This document shows, in pieces, positions 52,722-61,126 of a stretch of DNA of 64,000 nucleotides. The notes beneath the pieces were generated by a model, which saw nothing but the letters and a program-made list of their open reading frames with translations, made no database searches and had not been told where the DNA came from. The number at the start of each line of letters is the position of its first letter. Position 1 is the stretch's first letter. The DNA comes from Myroides guanonis (GTDB lineage Bacteria; Bacteroidota; Bacteroidia; Flavobacteriales; Flavobacteriaceae): NCBI RefSeq assembly GCF_900114085.1, contig NZ_FORU01000006.1, positions 62,001-126,000 on the forward strand, read 5' to 3'. Position numbers and translations under genes: made by a program.

Positions 52722-55187
52722 ATGGCGAATCAAAAAATAATAACATTGGACAGTTTGTCACTTCAAGATATGCACTCAGATTCTGAGTTTATTCCTTTAT
52801 TATCGTCGGAAGATGAAGAAGAAATGAATAAAGAAGAATTACCTATGGAATTAGCTATTTTACCTTTAAGAAATATGGTTTTATTTCCTGGTGTAGTTAT
52901 TCCTATAACTGCGGGGAGAGATAAATCAATTAAGCTTTTAAATGACGTTCAAAAGGGTGAGAAAACTATTGGGGTAGTCGCTCAAATTGACGAGGATATT
53001 GAAGATCCTTCATTTGATGAAATCTATCATACTGGAACTGTTGCTCGAATTTTGAAAGTATTAAAGTTACCTGATGGTAATATTACCGTTATTCTTCAGG
53101 GGAAAAAGAGGTTTGAAATAGAAGAATTAATTACAGAGGAGCCTTATTTTCGTGCGAAAGTTAAGGAAGTTGTTGAAACAAGACCTGAGCATGAAGATAC
53201 TGAGTTTAGAGCTATAGTAGAGTCAATAAAAGAAGCAGCGGTTGATATAATAAAAAACAATCCAAATATTCCAAGTGAAGCTTCATTTGCGATTAAGAAT
53301 ATAGAAAGTGATTCATTTTTAATAAACTTCATTTCTTCAAATATGAGTCTTTCTGTAGAAGAAAAACAGACCCTATTGAAGATAGTTGATTTAAAAGAGA
53401 GAGCTTTTGAAACTTTGAAATTAATGAATTTAGAGATTCAGAGACTTGAACTTCATAATGTAATTCAATCTAAAGTTAGATTTGATTTAGATCAACAACA
53501 GAAAGAATATTTCTTACATCAGCAAATGAAAACGATTCAAGAAGAGTTGGGTGGTTTTTCAAATGAGGAGGAGTTTGAGGAAATGCGTGAAAAGGCGTTA
53601 CTTAAGAAATGGGATTCAAAGGTAAAAGAGCGTTTTGATAAAGAACTCATGAAGTTTCAACGAATGAACCCGCAAGTTGCTGAGTTTTCCATTCAGAGAA
53701 ATTATTTGGAATTGTTTTTAGAGTTACCATGGGATGAGTTTTCTAAAGATAACTTTGACTTAAAGAATGCTCAGAAAATTCTTGATAAAGATCATTACGG
53801 GATTGAGGAAGTTAAAAAACGTGTACTTGAACATATGGCTGTATTAAAGCTTCGAAATGATTTAAAATCACCTATATTATGTTTGTATGGACCTCCAGGA
53901 GTTGGTAAAACTTCAATTGGTAAGTCAATTGCTGAAGCTTTAGGACGTGAGTATGTGAGAATTTCTTTAGGAGGACTTAGAGATGAGGCTGAAATTAGAG
54001 GTCATAGAAAAACCTATATTGGTGCTATGCCAGGAAGAATAATCCAGAGTATAAAAAAAGCTAAAACATCTAATCCTGTATTTTTATTAGATGAGATAGA
54101 TAAGCTATCTACAAGTAATAGTGGTGATCCATCTTCTGCTTTATTAGAAGTTTTAGATCCTGAGCAAAATTCTGATTTCTATGACAACTTCTTAGAGATG
54201 GGATATGACTTGTCTAAAGTTATGTTTATTGCTACTTCAAATAGTTTAGCTAGTATTCAACCAGCATTACGTGATCGTATGGAAATCATAGAAATGAATG
54301 GTTATACTATCGAAGAGAAAGTAGAGATTGGAAAACAGCATCTTTTTCCTAAGCAACTGAAAGAGCATGGTCTTACTTCAAAAGATGCGGTTCTAGGTAA
54401 AAAACAAATGGAGTTTATTGTAACAAAATATACTCGTGAATCGGGCGTGCGTGGCTTAGATAAAAAATTAGCTCATATTGCTCGTGGTATTGCTAAAGCA
54501 ATAGTGATGGAAGAGTCTTATGAGATAAAATTGAATGAAGATGCCATTGTGAAAATTTTAGGTACTCCACGATTCGATAGTGATAAATATGAAAATAACG
54601 AAGTTGCAGGTGTAGTAACAGGGTTAGCATGGACTAGTGTAGGTGGAGATATCTTATATATTGAATCTTTGGTGTCTAAAGGTAAAGGAAACCTAACCAT
54701 CACTGGGAATTTAGGTACTGTTATGAAGGAATCTGCAACAATTGCTTTGGAGTATATTAGAGCTCATGCAGAGGATTTAGGAATTTCACCTGAGTTATTT
54801 GAACATTATAAAGTACATATACACGTTCCAGAAGGTGCAACTCCAAAGGATGGGCCTAGTGCTGGAATTACGATGTTAACCTCTATGGTTTCTTCTTTTA
54901 CACAGAGAAAAGTTAAAAAGAATCTTGCTATGACAGGTGAAATTACATTAAGAGGTAAAGTATTACCAGTTGGAGGTATAAAGGAAAAAATATTGGCGGC
55001 AAAAAGAGCTAATATTAAAGAGATCGTCTTATGTAAAGAAAACAAAAAAGATATCGATGAAATTAAAGAGGATTATCTAAAAGGTCTAACATTTCATTAT
55101 GTAGACAGAATGGAGGAAGTCTTAAAAATTGCCATTACTGATCAAAAAGTAAAAGGAGCAAAAAATTTCGAGATTGTTAAAAAATAA
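52722..55187 (+). CDS. lon: ATP-dependent protease Lon
   Basis: 821 residues from the ATG at 52722. N-terminal LAN domain (LPLRNMVLFPGVVIPITAG), a coiled helical linker, AAA domain with Walker A LYGPPGVGKTSIG, Walker B FLLDEIDK, and the serine protease domain with the catalytic Ser in PKDGPSAGITM and the Lys about 43 residues later. It degrades damaged and regulatory proteins. The frame is open for 30 further codons to an ATG at 52632, but that extension has no Lon-like sequence and begins in an AT-rich leader, so the start MANQKIITLDSLSL is chosen. Confidence 0.95.
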   Translation: MANQKIITLDSLSLQDMHSDSEFIPLLSSEDEEEMNKEELPMELAILPLRNMVLFPGVVIPITAGRDKSIKLLNDVQKGEKTIGVVAQIDEDIEDPSFDEIYHTGTVARILKVLKLPDGNITVILQGKKRFEIEELITEEPYFRAKVKEVVETRPEHEDTEFRAIVESIKEAAVDIIKNNPNIPSEASFAIKNIESDSFLINFISSNMSLSVEEKQTLLKIVDLKERAFETLKLMNLEIQRLELHNVIQSKVRFDLDQQQKEYFLHQQMKTIQEELGGFSNEEEFEEMREKALLKKWDSKVKERFDKELMKFQRMNPQVAEFSIQRNYLELFLELPWDEFSKDNFDLKNAQKILDKDHYGIEEVKKRVLEHMAVLKLRNDLKSPILCLYGPPGVGKTSIGKSIAEALGREYVRISLGGLRDEAEIRGHRKTYIGAMPGRIIQSIKKAKTSNPVFLLDEIDKLSTSNSGDPSSALLEVLDPEQNSDFYDNFLEMGYDLSKVMFIATSNSLASIQPALRDRMEIIEMNGYTIEEKVEIGKQHLFPKQLKEHGLTSKDAVLGKKQMEFIVTKYTRESGVRGLDKKLAHIARGIAKAIVMEESYEIKLNEDAIVKILGTPRFDSDKYENNEVAGVVTGLAWTSVGGDILYIESLVSKGKGNLTITGNLGTVMKESATIALEYIRAHAEDLGISPELFEHYKVHIHVPEGATPKDGPSAGITMLTSMVSSFTQRKVKKNLAMTGEITLRGKVLPVGGIKEKILAAKRANIKEIVLCKENKKDIDEIKEDYLKGLTFHYVDRMEEVLKIAITDQKVKGAKNFEIVKK

Positions 55188-55205
55188 TAAACAGAATTGA
55201 AACAT

Positions 55206-55247
55206 CTGAAAAGCACACTGAGTTAGCTCCTTGTGCTTTTCTTTTTT
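55206..55247 (+). terminator. lon terminator
   Basis: The perfect stem GAAAAGCACA (55208-55217) with TGTGCTTTTC (55232-55241), followed by T. Confidence 0.85.
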
Positions 55248-55313
55248 AATAGAGCTATTAAAAAAAATAATATCTTAGCAACTTCAAATCTTAATTGTAA
55301 TTCGAAAACAATA

Positions 55314-56327
55314 ATGGTAAAGAAACTAATGTTGTATATTGGTTTGTCTTCACTTAGTGCTTTTTCTCAAGTTGGGGGTGACCATTCTTATCAGTTTTTG
55401 AACCTTTCGTCCTCTCCAGTCCAAGCTTCATTAGGAGGTAAAAATATTACTATTCGAGATAATAATGTCAATCATAGTTTCGTAAATCCAGCTGTAATTA
55501 ATTCTGAAATGAACAATCAATTAGCGTTGAATTTTAGTAAGTATTTTGGAGCTATTACCTATGGATCGGCTGGCTACGTTAAATCATTCGACAATAAAAA
55601 GAATGTGTTTTTTGGTGTGAATTACGTGAACTATGGAGATATTGAAGGGTATGATGAATTTGGTAATGAAACTGGAACGTTTAGCGGAAATGAAGTTGCC
55701 TTGAACATAGGGTATTCGTATAATGTTAGTCAAACTAACTGGTATTTTGGTGCTAATACAAAGTTCATAGGTTCTTACTTAGAATCTTATTCATCAATAG
55801 GAGTTGCATTAGATTTGGGTGTTTTAAATGTCAACGAGGAAAATAATCTTACATTTGCATTTACAATTAGGAATCTTGGAGCTCAAATCTCAACTTATAA
55901 TGATGTTCGTGAAAAACTACCATTAGATATCATGATAGCAGTTTCCAAAAAGCTTGATAATGTTCCAATTCGTTGGCATATCGGATTAGATAACCTTCAA
56001 AAGTGGGATCTTTCGTTTTCTAATCCAAATAGGTCTGAGACTGATTTGGAGGGAGTTGTGACAGAAGAAGATGTGACTTTTTTTAATAATGCTATAAGGC
56101 ACTTGATTTTTGGAATTGAATTATTTCCAGATAGAAATTTTAATATCCGTTTGGGGTATAATTTTAGAAAGGGAGAGGAATTAAGAATTACTGATCAACG
56201 TCATTTTTCTGGGATTACAGCAGGGTTTGGTTTTAAAGTGAATAGAATGCGTTTTGAATATTCCTACAGTAGGCAAACAATAGCTGCAAATACGAGTCTT
56301 TTTGGACTAATAATAGATTTGAAGTAA
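55314..56327 (+). CDS. porQ: Type IX secretion system protein PorQ
   Basis: 337 residues. Signal peptide MVKKLMLYIGLSSLSAFSQ. Mature start GGDHSYQFLNLSSSPVQASLGGKNI (in pieces) is the PorQ/PorV-like beta-barrel N terminus. Further strands to the aromatic-rich end follow, including FGFKVNRMRFEYSYSR. PorQ is an outer-membrane component of the type IX secretion system, used in flavobacteria for gliding adhesins and secreted enzymes. It needs the PorV/PorN/SprA core, not in this window. The frame's longer ATG (55233) lies within the lon terminator, so 55314 is the start. cmk follows, a common pairing. Confidence 0.85.
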   Translation: MVKKLMLYIGLSSLSAFSQVGGDHSYQFLNLSSSPVQASLGGKNITIRDNNVNHSFVNPAVINSEMNNQLALNFSKYFGAITYGSAGYVKSFDNKKNVFFGVNYVNYGDIEGYDEFGNETGTFSGNEVALNIGYSYNVSQTNWYFGANTKFIGSYLESYSSIGVALDLGVLNVNEENNLTFAFTIRNLGAQISTYNDVREKLPLDIMIAVSKKLDNVPIRWHIGLDNLQKWDLSFSNPNRSETDLEGVVTEEDVTFFNNAIRHLIFGIELFPDRNFNIRLGYNFRKGEELRITDQRHFSGITAGFGFKVNRMRFEYSYSRQTIAANTSLFGLIIDLK

Positions 56328-56345
56328 ATAAAAACAAAATATCAA

Positions 56346-57038
56346 TTGAAAAAAATAACAATTGCCATTGATGGTTTTTCTTCTACAGGGAAGAGCACTT
56401 TGGCTAAAGAGTTAGCAAAGAAATTAGGTTATGCGTATATAGATACTGGTGCTATGTATAGGGCAGTGACTTTGTTTGCAATGAGAAAAGGCTTTATTAA
56501 TAATCGTGAATTTCATGCCGAGAAATTAATTGAAGCTTTAACCGATATAGATTTGCAATTTATATACAATGCTCAAAAAGGGTTTGCGGAGGTATATCTC
56601 AATCAAGAAAACGTTGAAGAAATAATTAGGTCTCTTGAAGTTTCAAACTTCGTTAGTCAAATAGCCACACTTACTGAGGTACGAAAAAAACTAGTAGAAC
56701 AACAACAAAGTTTAGGCAGGGAAAAAGGGGTGGTTATGGATGGAAGAGACATTGGAACTGTTGTGTTTCCATATGCAGAATTGAAAATTTTTATGACTGC
56801 TTCTCCTGAAATTAGAGCGGAAAGAAGATTTTTGGAATTAAAAAATAAGGGTCAGGATATACAGTTTGATGAGGTTTTTAAAAATGTTGTTGAAAGAGAT
56901 CGATTAGATTCAACTAGAGAAGACTCTCCTTTAATAAAGGCTTCAGATGCTATTGAAGTTGATAATTCTAATTTGACCAAAGAAGAACAATTTGATTTAA
57001 TATTACAGATGGCTCAAAATAAAATTAAAGAGGCATAG
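56346..57038 (+). CDS. cmk: Cytidylate kinase
   Basis: 230 residues. The P-loop ITIAIDGFSSTGKSTLAKELA has the usual GxxxxGKS form, with GYAYIDTGAMYRAVT, VMDGRDIGTVVFPYAE and RLDSTREDSPLIKA. It phosphorylates CMP and dCMP with ATP. The start is a TTG 18 bases after porQ (MKKITIAIDG). Length and motifs are normal. It probably shares the porQ transcript. Confidence 0.94.
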   Translation: MKKITIAIDGFSSTGKSTLAKELAKKLGYAYIDTGAMYRAVTLFAMRKGFINNREFHAEKLIEALTDIDLQFIYNAQKGFAEVYLNQENVEEIIRSLEVSNFVSQIATLTEVRKKLVEQQQSLGREKGVVMDGRDIGTVVFPYAELKIFMTASPEIRAERRFLELKNKGQDIQFDEVFKNVVERDRLDSTREDSPLIKASDAIEVDNSNLTKEEQFDLILQMAQNKIKEA

Positions 57039-57105
57039 ATTTTATGTGTATTAGCATATGTAGGCCAATTTTCAGGTCACTTAGAACATTTATTTTACTA
57101 AAGAA

Positions 57106-58437
57106 ATGAGTATAAAAAGTAGATTAATATTGATGAGTTTTCTGCAATTTGCAGTATGGGGAGCTTATCTAACTTCAATGGGGAATTATTTAGGTTCTAT
57201 CAATTTAGGACCTAAGATTGGGTTGTTTTATGCAATGCAAGGTATAGTTTCTATATTTATGCCTGCTCTTATGGGAATAATTGCAGATAGATGGGTAGAA
57301 TCTCAAAAGCTTTTAGGATTAAATCATTTGGCTGCGGCCTTCTTTATGTTGGCGACAGGTTATTATGGTTATACAGCTGGTGAAAATGTTGATTTTACAA
57401 CCATTTTTACTCTTTATTCGCTGAGTGTAGCTTTTTATATGCCAACAATTGCTCTTTCAAATTCGACAGGTTATGCCGTTTTAAAAAGCAATGGAATGGA
57501 CACTATTAAGCACTTTCCTCATATTCGAACTTTTGGAACTATAGGGTTTATTTTTTCCATGTTGTTTGTAGATTTTATAGGATTTCAAAATGGTAATTTG
57601 ACATTTGCTTTCGCAAAATCTAGTGTAGGTGAATTTATAAGTTTTCAAAACACATACCATCAGTTCTATGTGTCTGCTGTTTTAGGAGTTTTATTATTCG
57701 TTTATAGTTTCACTTTACCTCATTGTAAAGTATCTAGATCAAAAGAGAAGAAAACAATGTATGATGCATTGGGATTAAAAGCATTTTCGTTGTTTAAAGA
57801 CAAACGAATGGCAATCTTCTTTATTTTTTCAATGTTTCTAGGGGTTTCATTACAAATTACAAATGGATACGCAAATCCATTTATAACAAGCTTTAAAGAA
57901 GTACCGGAATATGCGAACAGTTTTGGAGCTAATCATGCGAATGCTTTAATTTCTATCTCTCAAATTTCAGAAACGTTCTGTATTCTACTCATACCATTCT
58001 TTTTAAGACGATTTGGAATTAAACAGGTTATGTTGATGTCTATGTTTGCATGGGTGTTGAGATTTGCTCTTTTTGGTTTTGGAGATCCAGGAAGTGGTGT
58101 TTGGATGTTTATATTGTCTATGTTGGTTTATGGAATTGCATTTGACTTCTTCAATGTTTCGGGATCTTTATTTGTGGATAATGAAACAGATGAGGATATT
58201 CGTTCTAGTGCTCAAGGTGTCTTTATGATGATGACAAATGGCTTTGGGGCAACGATTGGAATGTTGGGGGCTCAATACGTGGTAAATCATTTTGTGTTCA
58301 ATAAAACGGATGTAATGGAACAAATGCAAGGATGGTATTCCTCTTGGCTCGTATTTGCTGCCTATTCATTAGTAATAACAATTGTGTTTGCTATTGTGTT
58401 CAAATACAAACACAATCCAGATAAAATAAATATATAA
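57106..58437 (+). CDS. NupG-like nucleoside:H+ symporter (MFS)
   Basis: 443 residues with twelve membrane spans. RLILMSFLQFAVWGAYLTSMGNYL (in pieces) and GIADRWVESQKLLGLNHL are the NupG/XapB-type N terminus, and the DFFNVSGSLFVDNETD motif occurs in the second half. It probably imports nucleosides by proton symport. Nucleoside specificity is inferred from family. It follows cmk by 68 bases, so it may be co-transcribed with this nucleotide-metabolism gene. A terminator follows. Confidence 0.82.
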   Translation: MSIKSRLILMSFLQFAVWGAYLTSMGNYLGSINLGPKIGLFYAMQGIVSIFMPALMGIIADRWVESQKLLGLNHLAAAFFMLATGYYGYTAGENVDFTTIFTLYSLSVAFYMPTIALSNSTGYAVLKSNGMDTIKHFPHIRTFGTIGFIFSMLFVDFIGFQNGNLTFAFAKSSVGEFISFQNTYHQFYVSAVLGVLLFVYSFTLPHCKVSRSKEKKTMYDALGLKAFSLFKDKRMAIFFIFSMFLGVSLQITNGYANPFITSFKEVPEYANSFGANHANALISISQISETFCILLIPFFLRRFGIKQVMLMSMFAWVLRFALFGFGDPGSGVWMFILSMLVYGIAFDFFNVSGSLFVDNETDEDIRSSAQGVFMMMTNGFGATIGMLGAQYVVNHFVFNKTDVMEQMQGWYSSWLVFAAYSLVITIVFAIVFKYKHNPDKINI

Positions 58438-58463
58438 TACAAAACAATATTTTAAATTATGGG

Positions 58464-58492
58464 AAAACCTCGCAATTATGCGGGGCTTTTTC
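58464..58492 (+). terminator. Terminator after the NupG-like gene
   Basis: CCTCGCA (58468-58474) pairs with TGCGGGG (58479-58485) with one G-U pair, followed by CTTTTTC. Confidence 0.8.
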
Positions 58493-58589
58493 ATTTTTAA
58501 GCAATAGCTTCTTATAGCTCTTCATCATAGTTCTTTAAAATTATTAAAACTGATTTATTGTTTTTTAAGTTTAAAACGTTTGTATTAGT

Positions 58590-58979
58590 TTACTTATATG
58601 ATACCATTTCGGGTTCGTTTGAAATACCATTACTTGTCTTAGCGTTGGGACTATCATTTGGGTCATTACCCGGTCCATTTTTTGGACTGTTAGAAAAGGA
58701 TAATAATCGAAATGAATTACCTCTGTAAATACTCGTGGAAGGCGTATATTTTGTCCACATCCATGCTACTAGATCTTTAATACACTTGTGAAAAGTGGTT
58801 TTCGAACTAATTTTATTTACATGTATTAATTCAATATGCACTGCTGCGATTGGACTTTGAAAATAATGATGGTTCCACAGATGGAACAAAGCCAGATAAA
58901 GGCTAATGTGGGTTGGACAAACTGCCTCTGATTCTTCCACCTTTTTTAGAAACTGATTTAAATGAATAATGTAATTCAT
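58590..58979 (-). CDS. DnaD/winged-helix-like protein of a mobile-element type
   Basis: 129 residues. The N-terminal ~95 residues read HLNQFLKKVEESEAVCPTHISLYLALFHLW and then a helix-turn-helix-like IHVNKISSKTTFHKCIKDLV with YTPSTSIYRGNSFRLL. That layout matches small replication/transcription-related proteins carried by Bacteroidota conjugative elements and prophages. The C-terminal ~35 residues are low-complexity, Asn/Pro/Gly-rich. Nearby sequence is decayed, so this is probably a surviving fragment of an accessory island. Function is inferred only from layout. Confidence 0.5.
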   Translation of the reverse strand: MNYIIHLNQFLKKVEESEAVCPTHISLYLALFHLWNHHYFQSPIAAVHIELIHVNKISSKTTFHKCIKDLVAWMWTKYTPSTSIYRGNSFRLLSFSNSPKNGPGNDPNDSPNAKTSNGISNEPEMVSYK

Positions 58980-59857
58980 GGTACTTAGATTTATAAGTTA
59001 TAAACTCAAATTAAATGTAATTTTTTGACAATAATATAGGAGGTACTACTAGTACTACCATGTTAAAGCCTTAAGAAATTGTTTTACTCTGGCTCTTTTC
59101 ATTTTAATTTGAGACTAGAAAGAGTAAAGCGCATTGTACTTTTCTTCTTAGTTACTGTAGGGATGAAGTAGGGATCAAGTATGGATGCTTCTACTCTTGA
59201 CCGAGGTAAGGTCGTATTGAGAGCGTATACAGGACGAGGTTAGTCCATGTTTCTACGGGAGGAATATCGTTTATAGTATTTAGTTAGTATGTCTTAGGGC
59301 TTGATATCGCTAGGGTGAGCATAGTCTTATTAAAAAAGCAAGCAAAACTTTAGTCGGACTCATAAAATAGCACCGTTAATTTTAAATTTATAAATATGGC
59401 AGTTCAAGATTCAAAAGGATTAATTAGAGATGGAATGGGCGACTTAATTTTCAAAAGTTGTAGATGGGAAGCAGATAATTCAGGCAAGGGACTTGAGTGT
59501 AAAGCAAATGGAGAGAACTAAAAGAAGCAGTAAGATTTTCGTGATGTGTAGCAGTTAGTCTACTGAGATTCGAGGTAAATTGAAACCTTTTATCTGTTTT
59601 TAAGCATAGAGAATCTCCTTCCTTAAAATAGATTTATGTTTTCTTAAGTACTAAAATCTTTGTTTATCTTAGCTAAAGTTCTGAGGAAACTTTAGCTTAT
59701 TTAATTGATACAGATGGACTTTTAGATGATGGTAGGGTAAAATTGACTTTAAAATATCAAATGGGTTTATAAGATATTTAGTTATTTTAAAGACAATATT
59801 TTGTTTATATGGAGTAATAGAATTGATATCTGTTGTAATAGAAGAGTTTGAGATATA
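58980..59857. other. 878-base gap with decayed accessory sequence
   Basis: Between the DnaD-like gene and the DUF445 gene. It contains a direct repeat of GTACTAC (59044-59059), then about 300 bases with many stops in all frames, and from 59396 a recognisably frameshifted gene (listed separately). No tRNA, att site or transposase was found. Confidence 0.5.
59396..59772 (+). pseudogene. Frameshifted small-protein gene with downstream coding-like remnants
   Basis: An ATG at 59396 starts MAVQDSKGLIRDGMGDLIFK. At about 59453-59456 the frame shifts by one in an A-run, and the other frame continues VVDGKQIIQARDLSVKQMER and TKRSSKIFVMCSS to a TAG at 59556, then STEIRGKLKPFICF to TAA at 59601. Later, 59671-59772 holds EETLAYLIDTDGLLDDGRVK and LTLKYQMGL followed by a stop. 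These pieces resemble a Bacteroidota family of small proteins with a G..G...F.VVDGKQ...-like start. The gene is inactivated by a frameshift and stop codons. Confidence 0.55.
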
Positions 59858-61093
59858 CTATATTAAAAGATGCGTGATGGTATATATGAGTAGTCCAACG
59901 AGTCCGCCAATAAGAGTTCCGTTTATTCGTATATATTGCAAGTCCTTACCGACTTCTAGTTCTAGTTTTTCGCTGAGCTCTTTACCATCCCATTGTTCTA
60001 CTGTGGTTTTGATAATCGATCCTACTTCACTAGCATTGTTTAATGCCATTTTATAGAGTGACAGTCTTATTGCTGAATTGATCTTGGCTTGTAATGCGAT
60101 GTCTTTCTTTAAGGTTTGTTCTAAATCTGATATGCCATTTCGGATGTATTGTCTCAAAGTAGATGTATCATCTTTTAATTGACTGAGTAAGCTAGTTTTA
60201 ATTGAAACATAGAAATCTTGGACGTATTTTTCTATTTTATCTGGAGTTAAGAATTGCGTTAGTATAGTGTTGAACTTTTCTTTCCACTCTTGACTTTCAT
60301 TGATTTCAATAGCTAAATTGGCTAGTTTTTCATAAATCTCAATTTTTATTTTGTGATTCGGAGACTCTGAAATATCCTCTAAAAAAGAATGCAAACCTGT
60401 AATGATTTGATTCGTAATTGATTTTCCGCCTATAAGTCCTAATATGGGTTTTCTCTCAATAATTGTTTGATAGATTTCTTCTTTGTTGTTGTCTATATAA
60501 TTGTGAATTTGAGGTATTAATAGAGCAAGGATACGATCGGGCTCTCTATTTTCCAAAGCATATAAAATACCTTGTGAAGCAATGTTTTGAAGAGGGATTT
60601 CATGGATCGCATTCTCAGCTTTTTGAGATAGGTATTTTAGTAAGACTTCTTCATCTAATTTAGTTATAATATGTTCAATAATATGACAAGCTTCATTTTC
60701 AATTGTTAATTGATTATCCTTTTTTTTAATCCAATTGGCAATCCAATTGGCTAAATCTAATCGCTCTATATAGGGTCTTATGTTTTTAGGGGTTAGAAAG
60801 TTCTCTGTTACAAAATCTCCGAGATTTTCACCAATGCTCGCTTGACTACTTTCAATTAGATTCGTGTGAGGGATTTTGAGACCAAGAGGATGTCTGAATA
60901 AGGCTGTTACTGCAAACCAATCAGCTAATGCTCCTACCATTGCGGCCTCACAAAATGCTTTTACGTAGCCTATCCAAGGTTGCGGTTGGTGTTTTTGAAG
61001 AAACAAAAGTACTATGTAAAGTAAAGCCATAACTGCAAAGAGACCTGTAGCAATTGCCTGATGTTTGCGTAGTTGTTTTTTCTTATCAGTCAT
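59858..61093 (-). CDS. DUF445-family membrane protein
   Basis: 411 residues. The N terminus has an amphipathic basic start and one or two spans (ATGLFAVMALLYIVLLFL, then ALADWFAVTALFRHPLGLKIPHTNLI in pieces) with the family motif GALADWFAVTALFRHPLGL. A long helical region of repeated amphipathic helices follows, with a C-terminal span (LIGGLVGLLIYTITHLLI). DUF445 proteins are widespread inner-membrane proteins without a known function. It lies 33 bases downstream of the long RluA-type gene on the same strand. Confidence 0.88.
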   Translation of the reverse strand: MTDKKKQLRKHQAIATGLFAVMALLYIVLLFLQKHQPQPWIGYVKAFCEAAMVGALADWFAVTALFRHPLGLKIPHTNLIESSQASIGENLGDFVTENFLTPKNIRPYIERLDLANWIANWIKKKDNQLTIENEACHIIEHIITKLDEEVLLKYLSQKAENAIHEIPLQNIASQGILYALENREPDRILALLIPQIHNYIDNNKEEIYQTIIERKPILGLIGGKSITNQIITGLHSFLEDISESPNHKIKIEIYEKLANLAIEINESQEWKEKFNTILTQFLTPDKIEKYVQDFYVSIKTSLLSQLKDDTSTLRQYIRNGISDLEQTLKKDIALQAKINSAIRLSLYKMALNNASEVGSIIKTTVEQWDGKELSEKLELEVGKDLQYIRINGTLIGGLVGLLIYTITHLLI

Positions 61094-61126
61094 AGTGTAT
61101 CATTTAATTATAAAGATACAAAAATT

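Noticed and set aside
58980..59395. Insertion sequence or CRISPR in the stop-rich gap
   Set aside because: No transposase frame, no terminal inverted repeats and no regular direct repeats were found. Only a single GTACTAC pair is present.
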